In this document: positions 12,918 to 26,092 of the stretch, one piece after another | Position numbering within the stretch: the first letter of the stretch is position 1 | Layout of the letters: every line of letters starts with the position of its first letter | DNA from: Daucus carota subsp. sativus | Taxonomy: Eukaryota; Streptophyta; Magnoliopsida; Apiales; Apiaceae | Length of the DNA: 64,000 nucleotides | Assembly (NCBI RefSeq): GCF_001625215.2 | Contig: NC_030384.2 | Coordinates: 28,508,527 to 28,572,526, forward strand | Direction of reading: 5' to 3' | Translations under genes and position numbers: made by a program | Notes under the pieces: model-generated | What the model saw: the letters and a program-made list of their open reading frames with translations, nothing else | Databases searched by the model: none | Told to the model about the DNA's origin: nothing

Positions 12918-13822
12918 TTATGTGTTTGTGTGTGTTATAGGATTTGTGTTGATATGGCCATATGGGGGTGCAATGGGAATTATAAAAAAAAAAGAGGATT
13001 ATAAAGGTTGCGTTTTTAATTACTTTTTAGGTTGTAATGTTGATATTAAAATTGGTTCCGCAGGTGTTTTTCTGCCTTTGCAATCACTTGCAACTAAATG
13101 TAATATTCAACCAATTTTTTCAAAATTGCGTTTTTGGTTGCTCATATGATTGCTAGCAGTTGCAGATATGGTTTGCATATGCAACCACCGTATTATTGCA
13201 AATATTCTCGGGAATATAGTATTTTTGCAAAAATTCTTTTTAACTTGATTATTTATGAAAAAAACCTTAATATCTAATGAAAGTTAAAATTTAACATGTT
13301 ATTGATGAATATCGAATATTGGATATTTAAACAATATTTTTAATATCATATCAATTCATATTAATTTGAATTGAAAACTGCGAGAATGTGATATAAGGGT
13401 AATGAAAATGAGATAAAATAAAAAATCTTACATCATATACATCATCATATAAGGTTATAATTTTAAAAAATAATAATGACATTTGAAACCCTAAAATCAG
13501 AGACTCATTTCCGACAATTTGTCTTTTGAATTATTGTAGTGACACGGTCCCTGGTTTTTATCTGATATTCAGTTTCGGCTTTGTCAAAATCTCTGAAATT
13601 TCAACAAGCAATTCTTTTAGCAGTATTTAAATAAATGATGTTTAAGAAATAAACAACGTGAGCTTAGAAATATATGGGTAGAAATCTCATCTGAGATGAA
13701 ATTAGGGTCTGATAGCTTAGTGCTAAACATTATACAAAGCAGCGTTAGATGAAATTAAGATTAATTAGCATTATTTGATGCAACATTTTATGTTTTAAAA
13801 CAAAATGTCACATAATATCTAT

Positions 13823-14330
13823 ACTTCTATACTATATTATTGAAGCCGAAACATCAAAAGTTTGGTCGGTCACACGGGCTTTTATACAGACTTTTATAAT
13901 TAGCGGGTTTCAAAACAAATTAATGAGTTTCAACAAAAATATAAACAAATCAAAACATAAAATAAATATACGATCAAAACATGAAACAAATATAAAACCT
14001 ATTTGACTATACCAAAACTGAAGTCAAACCTTAAAAAAATACTATACTATACTATTAAAGTCGAAACATTAAAAATTTGATCGGTCGGTACATGGGCTTT
14101 TATATGGAGTTTTATAATTAGTCGGCTTCAAACAAAATTAGTGGGCTTCAAATAAAATATAAACAAATCAAAGTATAAAACAAATATAAAATCAAAACAT
14201 AAAACAATTATAGGACCTGTTTGACTATACCAAAAACTAAAGTCAAATCTTAAAAAATATATACGCATCCATACTATATTATTAAAACCCAAACATTGAA
14301 AGTTTGGTCAGGGCCAAAATACGGGTCTAT
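13823..14330. repeat. Tandem repeat, unit about 220 bp (two copies plus a partial)
   Basis: Units begin CTATACTATATTATTGAAG at about 13827, again near 14043 and partially at about 14270. Each carries CGAAACATYRAAAGTTTGGTC and a GACTATACCAAAA block. A looser fourth copy is visible near 14665. The style resembles Helitron or MITE 5' subterminal repeats, but no full element can be bounded. Confidence 0.6.
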
Positions 14331-14971
14331 CTATATATCAATTATTCTTTTTCATTAAAATATGTTATCCTTTTTTATATTTTCTAACTAAAAAAACCCA
14401 ATCATTTAAAATAACATTGAGAAACATAGTAATTACCTTTTTAACTAAAACACATTATCTTTTTTAAATTTTCTAACTAAAAAATGAATCTTCTACAATT
14501 AACACGAGCTACATATAAAAATATAATATTATTATATATAATTATTAATAAATAACTTGTGATATTTTTCAACCAAAATACATTAACATTATTTTTAAAT
14601 ACACTAATAGACTCACTTTAAAAAATATATTATAAATCTATAATATACTATAATACTGTTCCATGCTATATTATTGATAATGAAATATTAAAAGATTGAT
14701 TGGTTGATTCGTATCTGATTTTATAGATCTCCTTAAATTATAACATGAAATTAAAAAACCGTATTTTAACATTCTCAGTAAAATATATATGTTCGACCTA
14801 ATTTTTAATTAGCCATTTGACGAAATAAACTATTAAGAATTTATCATCTGTCAAAGAAAAAATTTATTTAATCATATCATTCTATCATAATTTTATTCTC
14901 ACAATAATATTTGTTTAAGTTAAAATATATACGATAAAATAGCAAATATTATAACAATGCACAGGTAACGG

Positions 14972-15280
14972 TTAGAGCATCTCCAATGGTACTCCTAAAT
15001 CATTCTTTAAACAATAATATAAAATGTAGCTCCTAGTAAGTTAATACACTAGAAAACATGAGAACTCCAATGCTACTCTTTATACTTTGCTCCTTATTCA
15101 CATTTTATATTTATTTTATATAAATGAGAGGAAAAAGTTAACTAGAAGAGAGAGAAGATTGAAGGGAAATTAATATAATATTGAGTTAAGAGCTACTAGA
15201 TGCTCTTTAAAAGAAAGGAGAGAGAGTAGGCTCCTAAATTTTTAAAGAGCATCTAGGAGCCCATTGGAGCACTAAATTTT
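14972..15280. mobile_element. MITE-like inverted repeat with GAGCATCTCCAATGG terminus
   Basis: The left end carries AGAGCATCTCCAATGGTACTC. An inverted counterpart, AGGAGCCCATTGGAGCAC, sits near 15255-15275. GAGCATCTCCAA termini are common in plant MITEs. The right boundary runs into the Stowaway element and I cannot fix a target duplication. Confidence 0.45.
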
Positions 15281-15320
15281 GATTTGCTCCTAAAATCTAG
15301 ACTTAGGAGCTTGTTTACTA

Positions 15321-15624
15321 CTCCCTCCGTCCCCCTCAATTGTTTACATTGGAGGTGGACACGGAGACCAAGACAATGTATGGAAAATGAGTAAAGTTAG
15401 ATGAAAAGTGGGTAAAGTGGTGGGACCCATCAATATTTAATAATAAATTTGAGATAGTGGAGGAATGTAGTGGGTGTAATAGTAGTTTTTATTGTTAAAT
15501 ATGAGATAGTGGGGGAAGATAGTGGGTGTAATGATGGAAAGAACTTACTATTTATAGTAACGTAAAGAAATGAGAGTGACATCCCAAAATAGTAACTGTA
15601 AAGAAATGAGGGGGACAGAGGGAG
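15321..15624. mobile_element. Stowaway-type MITE (Tc1/mariner), 304 bp
   Basis: The left terminus CTCCCTCCGTCCC and right terminus GGGACAGAGGGAG are inverted copies, flanked by TA on both sides (15319-15320 and 15625-15626). This is the classic Stowaway signature. The interior repeats a GATAGTGG/GTGGGTGTAAT motif and has no coding capacity. Confidence 0.9.
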
Positions 15625-15626
15625 TA

Positions 15627-16700
15627 ATAAACATTGTCCAAGATTATATTTCTGATACTGGGATACTCAAATTTGAAATCCCTTAAATATTAAATCCTGT
15701 TGCCAAAATCAAGTGTTTTTTACACCCCCTACCCCAAGAGTTGCATGTTAATTACGAAAAAATGCCATCAGTTTTTCTCTTTTTGTGCACTGTCTTGGAC
15801 AAGACAAATATTCTATCTACTAAAGCACTTCATTTGTTTGCCTCATTAAAACCCACTAATATTTAACTATCAACTACTGTGTGCTATATTTGTAATCACG
15901 TGCTTTCAAACATGTTAACACATGTTAACTTGCCCCAAGCCGGAGCTTCTTACTTCTATTGGAATGGAAAGACCTGAGCATATCAAACCTTTACTGTCAT
16001 CTTTCCTAAAATCACTAAAATACATCCGATTCAAATTTCAAATTTTGAATTGTTTGATATATCTACTCTCTCTTTCATATATCTACTCAATTTGAATTTT
16101 GAATCCTTTATCTGCAAATCTTCTCTCTTACTCTATCTCTCTCATTGCTCTCTTTCGTCGATAGTTTATTATGTTTGCTCATGTAAGTTTATATCTTATT
16201 GCAGGTTTCAAGTCTCTGCTGCAATAACTATGTTAATATAACTAGAAGAAACATTCAGGTATCTACTCCAAATTACTACTCATCTTGAAGTTTAGTGCAT
16301 TGAACACTGGACAATAAAAATGATTTTGAGGTACTAATTAATGTATGTGCCACAACCTGTTTGATAAAATGCGTGAATGAATGAGTGTGTGACAACCTAT
16401 TTGATATGAATTTGAGTTTGTAGAGTTATATTGTGTGGTATGTAATTCTATTACTTATGCTGTTAAATTAACTAAAATTAGAGATGTAGGGTGAATTTGA
16501 CACTTCATAATTAGATTTCAGTTTGATACAGTTTGATCATATGTTCAAATCCATTAGATTTTTGTTACAGTTTGATTATATGTTGAAATTCATCTCAATG
16601 AAACCATCTATATCTGCTATGTAGCACATAGTGTCCTTATGTTATACATGAAACCAGCTTTTTTAATAAACTTTCGAGCATGCTTTAATCATAGGGAACA
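15627..16700. other. Intergenic, nothing recognised
   Basis: AT-rich sequence with CT-rich patches near 16060-16160 that look like a leader, but no gene could be attached to them. Confidence 0.4.
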
Positions 16701-16701
16701 T

Positions 16702-17083
16702 TTACAAAATTTGGGCATTATCATTTGAAAACTCTGAGCATACCAGCACAAAGAGCAGCATTTCACCAGAATCAAATTCACCAGCTTTCAAGTCTAAGTC
16801 AGCATAAAGAGTTGAAATGCCAGTTACAGCTCCTTTCTCTTCATTGTGCATCACCAGAATTTGATATCCATTGAGGAATTTCAACAAGAAATACTTTAGA
16901 ATAATGTTACCATATTTGCTGAGTAATTTTTCAGGCATTTTCTGAAAAATGAAACAAACAGTTAGAGGAGCAACTACCAGTTTTTCAATCCAAATCAAGT
17001 GTACTAACCATTTCATCAGATTCCAAATCCGCTTTTGTTAAGCACTTGATAAATTTCTCCATAATAACCCCAGACAAATCCAT
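16702..17083 (-). CDS. Small B3-like (REM-type) protein, two exons, 104 residues
   Basis: Exons 17009-17083 and 16702-16941 join in phase with GT/AG. They give MDLSGVIMEKFIKCLTKADL, then MPEKLLSKYGNIILKYFLLK and LKAGEFDSGEMLLFVLV. The order (F-x-K-x-L-T-x-x-D-L, then M-P-E-K-L-x-x-K-Y-G, then a late D-LKAGE-LLF) resembles a plant B3 DNA-binding domain of the REM group. The middle of the domain is poorly conserved. A further upstream frame (17172-17265, MGKKHSSSSCAGERSHNQSA) has a good donor but does not join in frame, so it may be leader or a sign of decay. B3 is an inference from pattern only; it could be a degenerate copy. Confidence 0.4.
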
Positions 17084-17329
17084 AGCCCTGTTGATTTGTA
17101 ATAAAAAAAAAAACCCTGATATGCATGCTAATATTGAATACGACGAATACAAAGAAGATTCTTGACCTTACCTGAAAGAATAGAATTAATGTCCGAGCAA
17201 TTCTCAGCAGACTGATTATGACTTCTTTCACCAGCACAAGAAGAGGATGAATGTTTCTTCCCCATTTAAAGATAATGCCCCAAAAAACTAACGTTACAAG
17301 CATTGAAAACACCTGCAATAAATTGTAAT

Positions 17330-18260
17330 GGGGTAATTAGTTGGGAAGCTTCATTAAAGATTTTCGGGCAGCATAAAGAGGTTACAGATATCAAGAAGAA
17401 TTTTGGAATGTTTGATACGTTATTCTTTTTTCCAGTTGAATATAATATTGAATTTTAGAAACTCTTAAGTCATGTGTTGGCATAAAATATATGTTGCAGT
17501 TAAGTACATTTATAAATGAGAAGTAGCTGTCTGAATCAATGAAGAGAGATAATAATATATTTATTAATCAATTTTTGGCATACATAAAATTGTCGTGACC
17601 CAATAAAAAAGAACAAAAAAATTCTTTAAAGGAATTTATCCATTTTTTATTCCACAAATCATAGTCACAAATTGGAATAAGTTCTTTTTATTATAATGAT
17701 ATTTAATGAATATTGGAAGAGATACATTAAAAACTATTTTTGAAAAAAAAATAGTTTGCTTTCAAAAAAAAAAAAAAAAACTATTTTTGAAAACATATTG
17801 TTCACATCTTTTCTATTCCAAAGTGAGATTTTTGTGTTGGATTGGATGAATACCAAAAATTATTTTTTTCGGATATCGAATTTGTTTCATAGAAATATTT
17901 GTGAATTAACAATTGCACCAAAAAAAAACTAAAAAACAACACAAATTCTATAAATCAAAACTTTTGAATATTTTTCTATGAATATATGCAATGTAGTTGG
18001 ACTAAATGAAACTTTTAACGAAAAATGGTCAAAATTTAATTACAGACTTTACTGTAATGTATATATGTATTTCATTTAGGAAAACAAATAACGGTTACAA
18101 GGAAAGGTGATTAATTTGAATATATGAATTTGTATTTAAACAAAATTTTTATTTTCAAAGCCCTTGCGTAGCGGGCACAAATACTAGTTTTGATAACAGG
18201 CCCAATATCCCGTTTATCACAGTCCCAATCAAAATTGTACTTATTTTTCTTCGATACAAA
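17330..18260. other. AT-rich gap with a possible Helitron 3' end at 18160-18188
   Basis: There are no genes. At 18160-18176 a GC-rich hairpin (GCCCTTGC GTA GCGGGC) is followed by ACAAATA and CTAGT, the layout of a plant Helitron terminus. No matching TC 5' end was found, so this is weak. Confidence 0.3.
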
Positions 18261-18263
18261 GTA

Positions 18264-18321
18264 CAAACGATTAAACGAACCATCCTTGTAGGAGTACAAA
18301 CGATTAAACGAACCATCCTTG
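18264..18321 (+). repeat. Short direct repeat beside the hAT element
   Basis: ACAAACGATTAAACGAACCA plus TCCTTGTAG occurs twice in a row. The second copy ends in the 8-bp target duplication of the hAT element. Confidence 0.75.
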
Positions 18322-19052
18322 TAGGGATGGGCATCGGGCTCTTTCGGGTCGGGGATTGCTATACCCGTCCCCGATCCCCGAATCCAAACTCAATCCCCAT
18401 CCCCGGCCCGATCCCCATCGGGGATTAATTTTCGATCCCCGTCCCCGGCCCGATCGGGATTCGGGGATACCCACGGTGATTCGGGGATTTTTAGTTTAAG
18501 CTAAAATTTCTATTTAAATACTTAAATTCATAATTACGATTAGTTTCTAATATGTCTAATTAATACCTAATCATTTTAATAAACAGATCTTCAATGATTT
18601 AATTATGACCTTTTTAGTTTTAAGACTTATATTAATAGAAATAAATATTAAAATTTATTTTAATAAATTTAATTATATTAAAGAGGTATATAAACATGTT
18701 AATAAACGATTACAAACATGTGAAAATCCATGACTGGAGTTGACCTAAAGAGGTATATAAACATGTTAATAAATGATTATAATATATATGCATATATTTA
18801 TATTATATATAATATATAATATATAATATAATAATTGGGCCGGGGATCGGGTCGACAATCGGGGGAAATCGGGTCGGGGTTCGGGGATCGGGCCGGGGGA
18901 ATGTGAAAAACCGTACCCGACCCGATCCCCGATTTTTTTTCAAAGTCATCCCCGTTCCCCGACCCGTACCCGAAAAAATCCCCGAATCCCCGCACCATTC
19001 GGTGCGGGGATCGGGTCGGGATCGAGCGGGTCGGGATTAATGCCCATCCCTA
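18322..19052. mobile_element. hAT-type non-autonomous element, 731 bp
   Basis: Termini TAGGGATGGGCAT and ATGCCCATCCCTA are perfect inverted repeats, and CATCCTTG flanks both ends (18314-18321 and 19053-19060). An 8-bp target duplication with a TAGGG terminus is the hAT hallmark. The subterminal regions are dense in GGGGATCGGG/CCCCGATCCC, the core is AT-rich, and there is no transposase. It sits about 190 bp upstream of ACX4, so it could affect that promoter. Confidence 0.9.
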
Positions 19053-19150
19053 CATCCTTGTAGGACTTGCGTAGCTCTACAGAACGCCATTAGCAGTCCA
19101 ACTCCCATAGTCATCCCAGCACCTCGATTTGCGTGCCCACCTCAAACTCG

Positions 19151-19160
19151 TATATAAATA
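19151..19160 (+). promoter_or_regulatory. TATA box of ACX4
   Basis: TATATAAATA lies 85-94 bases before the ACX4 start codon, in a sensible place for a core promoter. The hAT element ends about 100 bases further upstream. Confidence 0.55.
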
Positions 19161-19244
19161 GCCACATAACACACTGACAAATCATACCAATACTGGATAA
19201 GATCATTTCGCATAGATCAATTTTTCTTCTAATTCACAATCACC

Positions 19245-22200
19245 ATGCCTGCTAAGTCATCAAAATATCAAGGTCTGTTCGTTGTTTCTTCTCTATATAT
19301 CTCTACTTATTCATTTTCTCTGCACGAAGTATACTTGCAATCACTAAATCACACAATTCTCGCTCAGATTATGTAAGATATGATTGTGGCAAGTCAACTT
19401 TCTGTGATCACGATTGTTTTAATTAAGTTTCAACTTCAAAAAGTTTGTTACGATTATTTAGCTGATGGAAATTGTTTGGATTTTAATTGGAGATGAGAAA
19501 TTGACAAGTTTTGACTATGATTATTTCGTAGTAGATCAAAGAAGACTTTGTAAGAGCTCAAATAAACTCGTCGCAATGAAGTGATTATGCAGATTAATTG
19601 TGGCCTAATCTGCATTTACTCGCCAATTTTAATTTGAACTTGAAACTTGAAGCTATATAAAATTTTCGGTTATTTAGCAATAAGAAGAGTGAAAAGGATA
19701 GCGAGGACAAAATTTAGAAGATATATAATATTTGGAGCATATTTGATATACCTGATTCGAGTAAGAGAGGGAGGCAGGGAGTAAGACATGTAGGTAGTAA
19801 GGATACTACAAACGAGATGTGGTTGGGCTTGTTTTAGCTCTTAGGAGATAGTTTAATAGGATTGGAGTTTCTTATATAAATGATTTCTTCGTGAGGATCT
19901 CACGAGGTATTTGTGTGCAACGGCTATTCTATAGTATGGTTTGTTTTTGTTATTTGTTAAATTTTTTGTTGTACTGATTTAATTGAGTTTTACTTGTTAA
20001 CATTTATGACATTCCCTAAATTTATGCAGATGATCAGTCTAAGGATGCACGGTCATCCTATTTTAATAAGCCAGCTTTGGATGTTTCTATTGCATTTCCG
20101 CAAGCCACACCAGCATCCATCTTTCCTCCTGCTGGTATCATTGACAATGTTTACATTATCTATGAATTACTAAACGAATTTTGTATGCTGGTCTTTACAC
20201 TTTACAGTGAAAATTTGATAAGAAGTTCGGAATGAATATAAGTTACCAAAAAAGTTTACCATGTTGTTTTCCTTACCAATAGACTTTGCCCCTGAATCAA
20301 TACAGTTTCTGACTACTACCACTTCAACGATCTTTTGACTCCCGAGGAACAAGCCATTAGAATAAAAGTCAGAGAGTGCATGGAGAAAGAAGTTGCTCCA
20401 ATAATGACCAAGGTATTTTTATTCTGTTAACTTCTAAATGAGGAGCAGGACTAGTGACATGGAGATCAGTTTCAAAAATTCTTGGCTTTTTCTCCTTGTT
20501 TGTATGAATAATAATATTCACAGGTTTAATTTTAGAAAGGTCAAGATATCTTCTAGATGCATTTTAAATTCTAACCTTTTATCATGTTCATGTATATGAT
20601 TAATTCAAAGTGATACCAGTAATGAGTTGTTGTTACAGTACTGGGAGAAGGCAGAATTCCCATTTGAAGTTGTCCCAAAACTTGGTGCACTATGTATTGC
20701 TGGAGGAACAATCAAGGTAATTTAGTTCCCTTTGTGGTTTCTGTGTTCATTAGTGTGTGGTAGCGTGATGGTGCTCATTTTAGTAAATTTTGAATTTCAG
20801 GGCTTTGATTGTCCAGGTCTTTCCATTACTGGAAGTGCTATAGCAACAGCAGAAGTGGCAAGAGTTGACGCAAGTTGCTCAACTTTTATCTTAGTGCATT
20901 CTTCTTTAGCAATGCTCACTATTGGTATATTATATAAGTCATATTTTCATTTTACTGGATTTAAAGGTATTATATAGATGCATCATTTTGATGTAAATTT
21001 GGTGGCTCTCAAAAATAGGAATGTGTGGATCATCAGCACAAAAGGAGAAATATTTGCCCTCACTAGCCAAACTAAAAACAATAGGCTGTTGGGTGAGACT
21101 CTTATCTGTATCATCTTTTCAGATATAAATGTTATCAGTGTATACCTTCACGTGCACAACGCCACAACACATACATACATGTATATATTATATATGTAGC
21201 CATGCCCAGCCATATTACCTCTGCTTTCTTTCATGTCAGGCTTTAACTGAACCAGACTATGGGAGTGATGCAAGCTCCTTAAAAACAACCGCCACAAAGG
21301 TTTACTCTGTTAACTTTTGTTTCATTCATTTTGCACATCTTATATTGGGTGATTTTCTATCTGTAGGTCATCAGATTTGGTCATATTGTTTACATTCCTG
21401 GTTTGTCCTGATTAGGTTGAAGGTGGTTGGATTCTTGAAGGCCAAAAGCGATGGATAGGAAATAGCACTTTTGCAGATATTCTGGTTATTTTTGCCAGGA
21501 ACACATCTACCAACCAGATTAATGGGTACGTTTCTGAATTTAACACTGCATTGGTAACAAACAAAATAAATGCTCAAGTAATCAACTATATAAATGTGCA
21601 GACCATGCTGAATTTCTTACAGATAAAAGTCGCTGTATAGCCTTCAAGTAAACTAAATATACATTGATAATATGTTTTCGGATACCGCTATACAATTACA
21701 ACCTGTCTTTGCTTTTCATCATAGTTCATTAAATAGCAATAATTGAATGGAAAATATTGAAGAGTAGAAGTCATCCAAAAAACAAGAAGTAGGTTACATG
21801 AAAATGCAAAAGAAAACAAAGCACCTTGTGTCGAGAAGAAAGATGTATTTCTGGCCAATTGTCACCACAACCATAGATTCCACCAGTGTGGAGAACACAA
21901 ATCTAGAATTCTCTTTTAAAAAATGTTTGTAGCAAATTCAGTTTTAGAATTTCTCACTTGCGGTCCTTTTCCTAAGAGATATTTTATATGATGTTCAAAC
22001 ATGATCACATCCGTTTGTTACAGTTTTTTGGTGATGAAGGATGCTCCTGGGCTTCAAGCTACTAAAATTGAAAACAAAATTGGTCTGCGAATGGTTCAAA
22101 ATGGAGATATTCTCTTAAGAAAAGTTTTTGTCCCTGATGAAGACAGATTACCTGGTGTCGATTCTTTTCAGGACACAAACAAGGTATAACAAAAGTTTTG

Positions 22201-24578
22201 ATAACTAGTTTAAGTTGTCATGGCGAAAATGCAAATATGCGATGTCAAGGAGTTCTATTTATTTCAACTCTTATATGATTTTGATTAAATACCATCAAAT
22301 TTTCTGAAGTGCCATCGTTGAATTTTCCTTTACTTGCCATCTATTTTATTCATGTTCTCTATAATTTTCTAATTCATAAATGTGTATATCGGGTAAATCA
22401 TTGAGCTGCGAGTCTGTGAGGCACCTAAACATATCTTCTCCCTTTAATCTTCAAGTATCCTTGGTAACTAATTGTCGGAACAGTTATACTGTATAGATAT
22501 AATATGACTTACAAGTTGAGCAAATAAATGAAAACTCCAAGCTTAAGTATATCTTGACAGATGGACTCTAGCTTCTGATTAGGAAACGTGAGGAGTTACA
22601 CAAGTTGTGCTTTTTCCCAGCAGGACGTTGTGTCTTGCCTTCGTTAAATGATTCTTCTTTAGAGAATAGGATCTGGAAGTGAGTAACTAGGTGGGTACTT
22701 GGCATAAATATAAATAAATGGGTGGATGGGTTATTATTGAAGCAGGTGAATGAGAATGATAGAAATAACTGGTTTTGTTTTGAGGTTTATTTCTGTATTG
22801 CCTTTTTAATCTAGCTGTCACACTTTCTTTCAGCCTTGTCTTTTTAATCATACCATAATGTGGTTGCAGGTACTTGCTGTTTCACGAGTAATGGTTGCCT
22901 GGCAACCTATTGGAATCGCAATGGGTGTCTATGATATGTGCCATAGGTATCGTACCTTCTTCATGCTTCATACTATGACATAAGTTGTTGACATGTTTAG
23001 TACCTACTAAATGCTTGATACCATGACATAAGTTTGTCGGTAACCTGTTTTTGCTTCTTGAAAAATTCAACTTATTTGTTTGTCATATGTATATATAACA
23101 TAGAAAGTCATCTTGTTGCCTAGTGTACTTGTTTTGTCAGATATCCAGTTTTCACTTTTCCGCTGTTAAAGATCCACTGTGAACATGAATATTTTGAATC
23201 AGAAATGCGACAGACAAAGCTGTAACATTACTTTGATAAACTTGAAAAGGAGAGATTTCTGTAGTTTTGTAGATACAAATTGCTTCTGGGTAACTATATT
23301 CTTTTTAATAAAAGAGAAAAAATTTAGATATACTGATTAAGCAAAAATACTTGATGATATTATAGATTAAAAAATGGAAGTCAAAAGAGGTAGGGTTCTT
23401 GGGTTGATTTGGTTGTACTTGATGAATATATGTGTTAAATCGGATATTGTTTTACTATAAGCTACCTAATGCATGTATTATATTATGTTAATCTGTGTAA
23501 AACTAAAAGGTACTTGAACGAGAGGAAGCAATTTGGAGCTCCATTGGCAGCTTTCCAAATAAACCAACAGAAACTAGTACACATGTTGGGTAATGTTCAA
23601 GCAATGGTCCTTATTGGTTGGCGCCTTTGCAAGCTGTATGAGGCAGGGAAAATGACTATTGGACAGGCTGGTTTGGGAAAGGTAACATTCTGTAAATTTT
23701 CTAAGATGCGATCACTGAATGGATCTGTTCCACTGGTAATAATTTTGTTCCATATTATGCAGTCATGGATTACTGTGAAGGCAAGGGAGGTGGTTTCCCT
23801 TGGAAGAGAATTACTTGGCGGCAATGGGATCTTGGCCGACTTTCTAGTTGCAAAGGTTCATAATACATTTTGCTTAAAGCTCTATTATACCCTTTATCTT
23901 AAACAATAAAGAATCTGAGGATGGTCATTATGTTGGTAGAGAGAGACTTAAGTTTGTCACTCTATGTATTGTTTCATCCCGGACATAAATTACAGCCTGA
24001 CATCGTAAAATGGTATGGACTTATATACACAAGTTGCTGGACTTTTACAACACCTTGTTTGAGAGAAAGAAGTCCTCTTTTGTCCACCAACCACATAAGC
24101 AGCAATAATTTTTAATATAACCATGTACTGCTGAGTCTGGAATCTGTATGAACCGTACTAAAAATTTAATCATGGTCCACATGAACATTTAGGAATACAT
24201 TGGTTCCAGGGTTAGTTTCCCCACAGGAATGCATGACCTATGTAGCATTTAGGTGCTGCTACTTCATAGAGGGTGTCATAAATTACTCGTTACATAAGAT
24301 GCTGGGTTTCGCCCAAATTTTTGTGAATCACCCGCAATTTGTACATAATATCCTGTTTCTAGTGTCTAACTGCCCAAGTACAGTCTTCTTCTGTATGCCC
24401 TTTAAGGGTATTAATGAATCATATTGAACATATTTTTCTTTTTGTGGTTCAGGCATTCTGTGACTTGGAACCTATCTATACGTACGAAGGCACATATGAA
24501 ATCAACTCCTTGGTCACAGGTAGAGAAATCACCGGCATTGCTAGTTTCAAGCCAGCTGTATCACGTAGCCGCATGTAA
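19245..24578 (+). CDS. ACX4: Acyl-coenzyme A oxidase 4, peroxisomal (13 exons, 437 residues)
   Basis: Oxidises short-chain acyl-CoA to trans-2-enoyl-CoA with FAD and O2, releasing H2O2, in peroxisomal beta-oxidation. Exons: 19245-19272, 20030-20134, 20306-20412, 20639-20716, 20801-20924, 21019-21092, 21240-21299, 21416-21525, 22024-22183, 22870-22946, 23510-23681, 23763-23855, 24453-24578. They sum to 1314 nt, all with GT/AG and phase kept. Landmarks are [16 protein letters not shown] (N-terminal acyl-CoA dehydrogenase domain), [20 protein letters not shown] and [10 protein letters not shown] (substrate and flavin region), [36 protein letters not shown] and TYEGTYE. The Glu at residue 408 in the last motif is the expected catalytic base. 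The C-terminus is SRM, a PTS1-type peroxisome signal. Length matches the Arabidopsis protein (436). No defects seen. Confidence 0.96.
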
Positions 24579-25352
24579 TAAATTATTAATGTAAACCCGG
24601 AGCAATAGATAATATCGATGTCTTGCAACTATATAGATCTGTCAGTTGAATATGTTACAAAAAATAATTGTTACTGCCATCTTCAATTGAAATATAGGTA
24701 GATTAGCAGGACAACTATACTACTCTGAATTCAGAATGTGTAAACATTTGTGGGATGCTTTTAATTTCGGGTATTTGTTTTCCATACTTTCTATGGTGAA
24801 TTATCAAAATAATGAATACTAGTGGTGTGCCTTTACGGTTGTCAACTAATTACCTTGATCCGATATGTATACCTAAAATTTTAGTCATTGTGGTGCACAT
24901 AGTAATGGTTCATCATCTTCTACGTGAGAGACTGAACGTTCTAATATATTAGATATCCTTTTTAAACCACACGAAAATATTTGAAGAATAAAACTAGTTT
25001 TGACCATCCACTTATTTCAAAAACTCACTTGGGATATGTATTTATATTTTGTTCAAAATAACAATGGAAATTCCGATCACTAACAGTCAAACACAACCCA
25101 TGTTGTAAAAAAGTTCCATAATTATATAATTTTAGTTATATATTTAATAATTTTTTTTAATATTTTTTATTACACAAATAAGTCTAACTTCCAAAAAAAC
25201 GTACATATTAACATAATTTATCATTAATTTATGAACAATACGATAATTTAAATTGTCCATGATTGGAATACCAATCGCTAGCTGAGTGAGTCGATATGTT
25301 ATTTGTACTCTATAAGCAAATTTTAGACAATTCTACAACTATTAACCCCTAA

Positions 25353-25453
25353 TGAGAGTCGAGCCTCTCTTTCTCCCATTCCTCTCCTCACTTGCCGCCT
25401 ATTCTTTCCCTCTATTCCTTACTTTTATACATTTCAATCTAAATAATCATAAT
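25353..25453 (+). repeat. Direct repeat, copy 1 (partner 26093-26195)
   Basis: About 100 bases, starting AATGAGAGTCGAGCC and including CTCCCATTCCTCTCCTCACT, recur 740 bases downstream with few changes. The two copies bracket the MITE at 25620. Confidence 0.85.
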
Positions 25454-25619
25454 AAGGGGACGGATACATATGGGGCTTGAACCCACCCCTGAGTCCGTAA
25501 CAACTTTAATTTTCTTTGTAAAATTTGTGTATTTTATAAATGAGCTCATCCCAATTATTTTGAACCTATTCATCTTTATTGCAAACCCAGTTCATTGACT
25601 AAATAATCTATTATATTAT

Positions 25620-25908
25620 GGGGTCGTTTGGCTGAGTTTAAAAGAAGTGACTTATTGCTTAAAATAAAAAAATGGATTATAAGTGAAAAATTGGGTTGAA
25701 CTTATAAGTTATTAAAAGTGTTTGGATACTCATGACTTATTTTGTTATAATAAGCTCCAAACCCAAAAACAACTGGGTTTCCTAGCTTTTTTTTTCCGGG
25801 GCTTTTAAGCCTCATTTTAGGTACTTTTCTTAAGTTACCAAATGCTACATAAATGAGTTGAAGCACCTTCTCTTCCAAATAAGTAATAAGCTGTGTTTGC
25901 CAAACACC
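25620..25908. mobile_element. MITE with GGGTCGTTTGGC / GCCAAACACCC termini
   Basis: The left end TGGGGTCGTTTGGCTGAG and the right end, inverted as TGGGTGTTTGGCAAACAC, form imperfect terminal inverted repeats. The interior is rich in TTATAAGT-type text. The superfamily is not certain because the flanking duplication is imperfect. Confidence 0.6.
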
Positions 25909-26092
25909 CACTATATCTAATGTTCTTTTTTAATCGTTGGTGAAATGAATGAATTAAAAGAAAAAAAATAATGATTTGCTGCTCTTGCTCGAATCAATGC
26001 TTTCCTCCCTTCCACAAGATTCAACTTCAATAATTTTTTCTAATATTAATGAAGCCCCCACATTGTTAAAATCCCAGATCGGTCACTTCCTC

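Noticed and set aside
12506..13149. Two plus-strand open frames of about 106 and 108 codons
   Set aside because: They are antisense to the oleosin shard; the minus strand carries the recognisable protein.
17172..17265. Upstream exon MGKKHSSSS for the B3-like gene
   Set aside because: With the only available acceptor it is out of frame with the downstream exon, so it was left out of the coding model.
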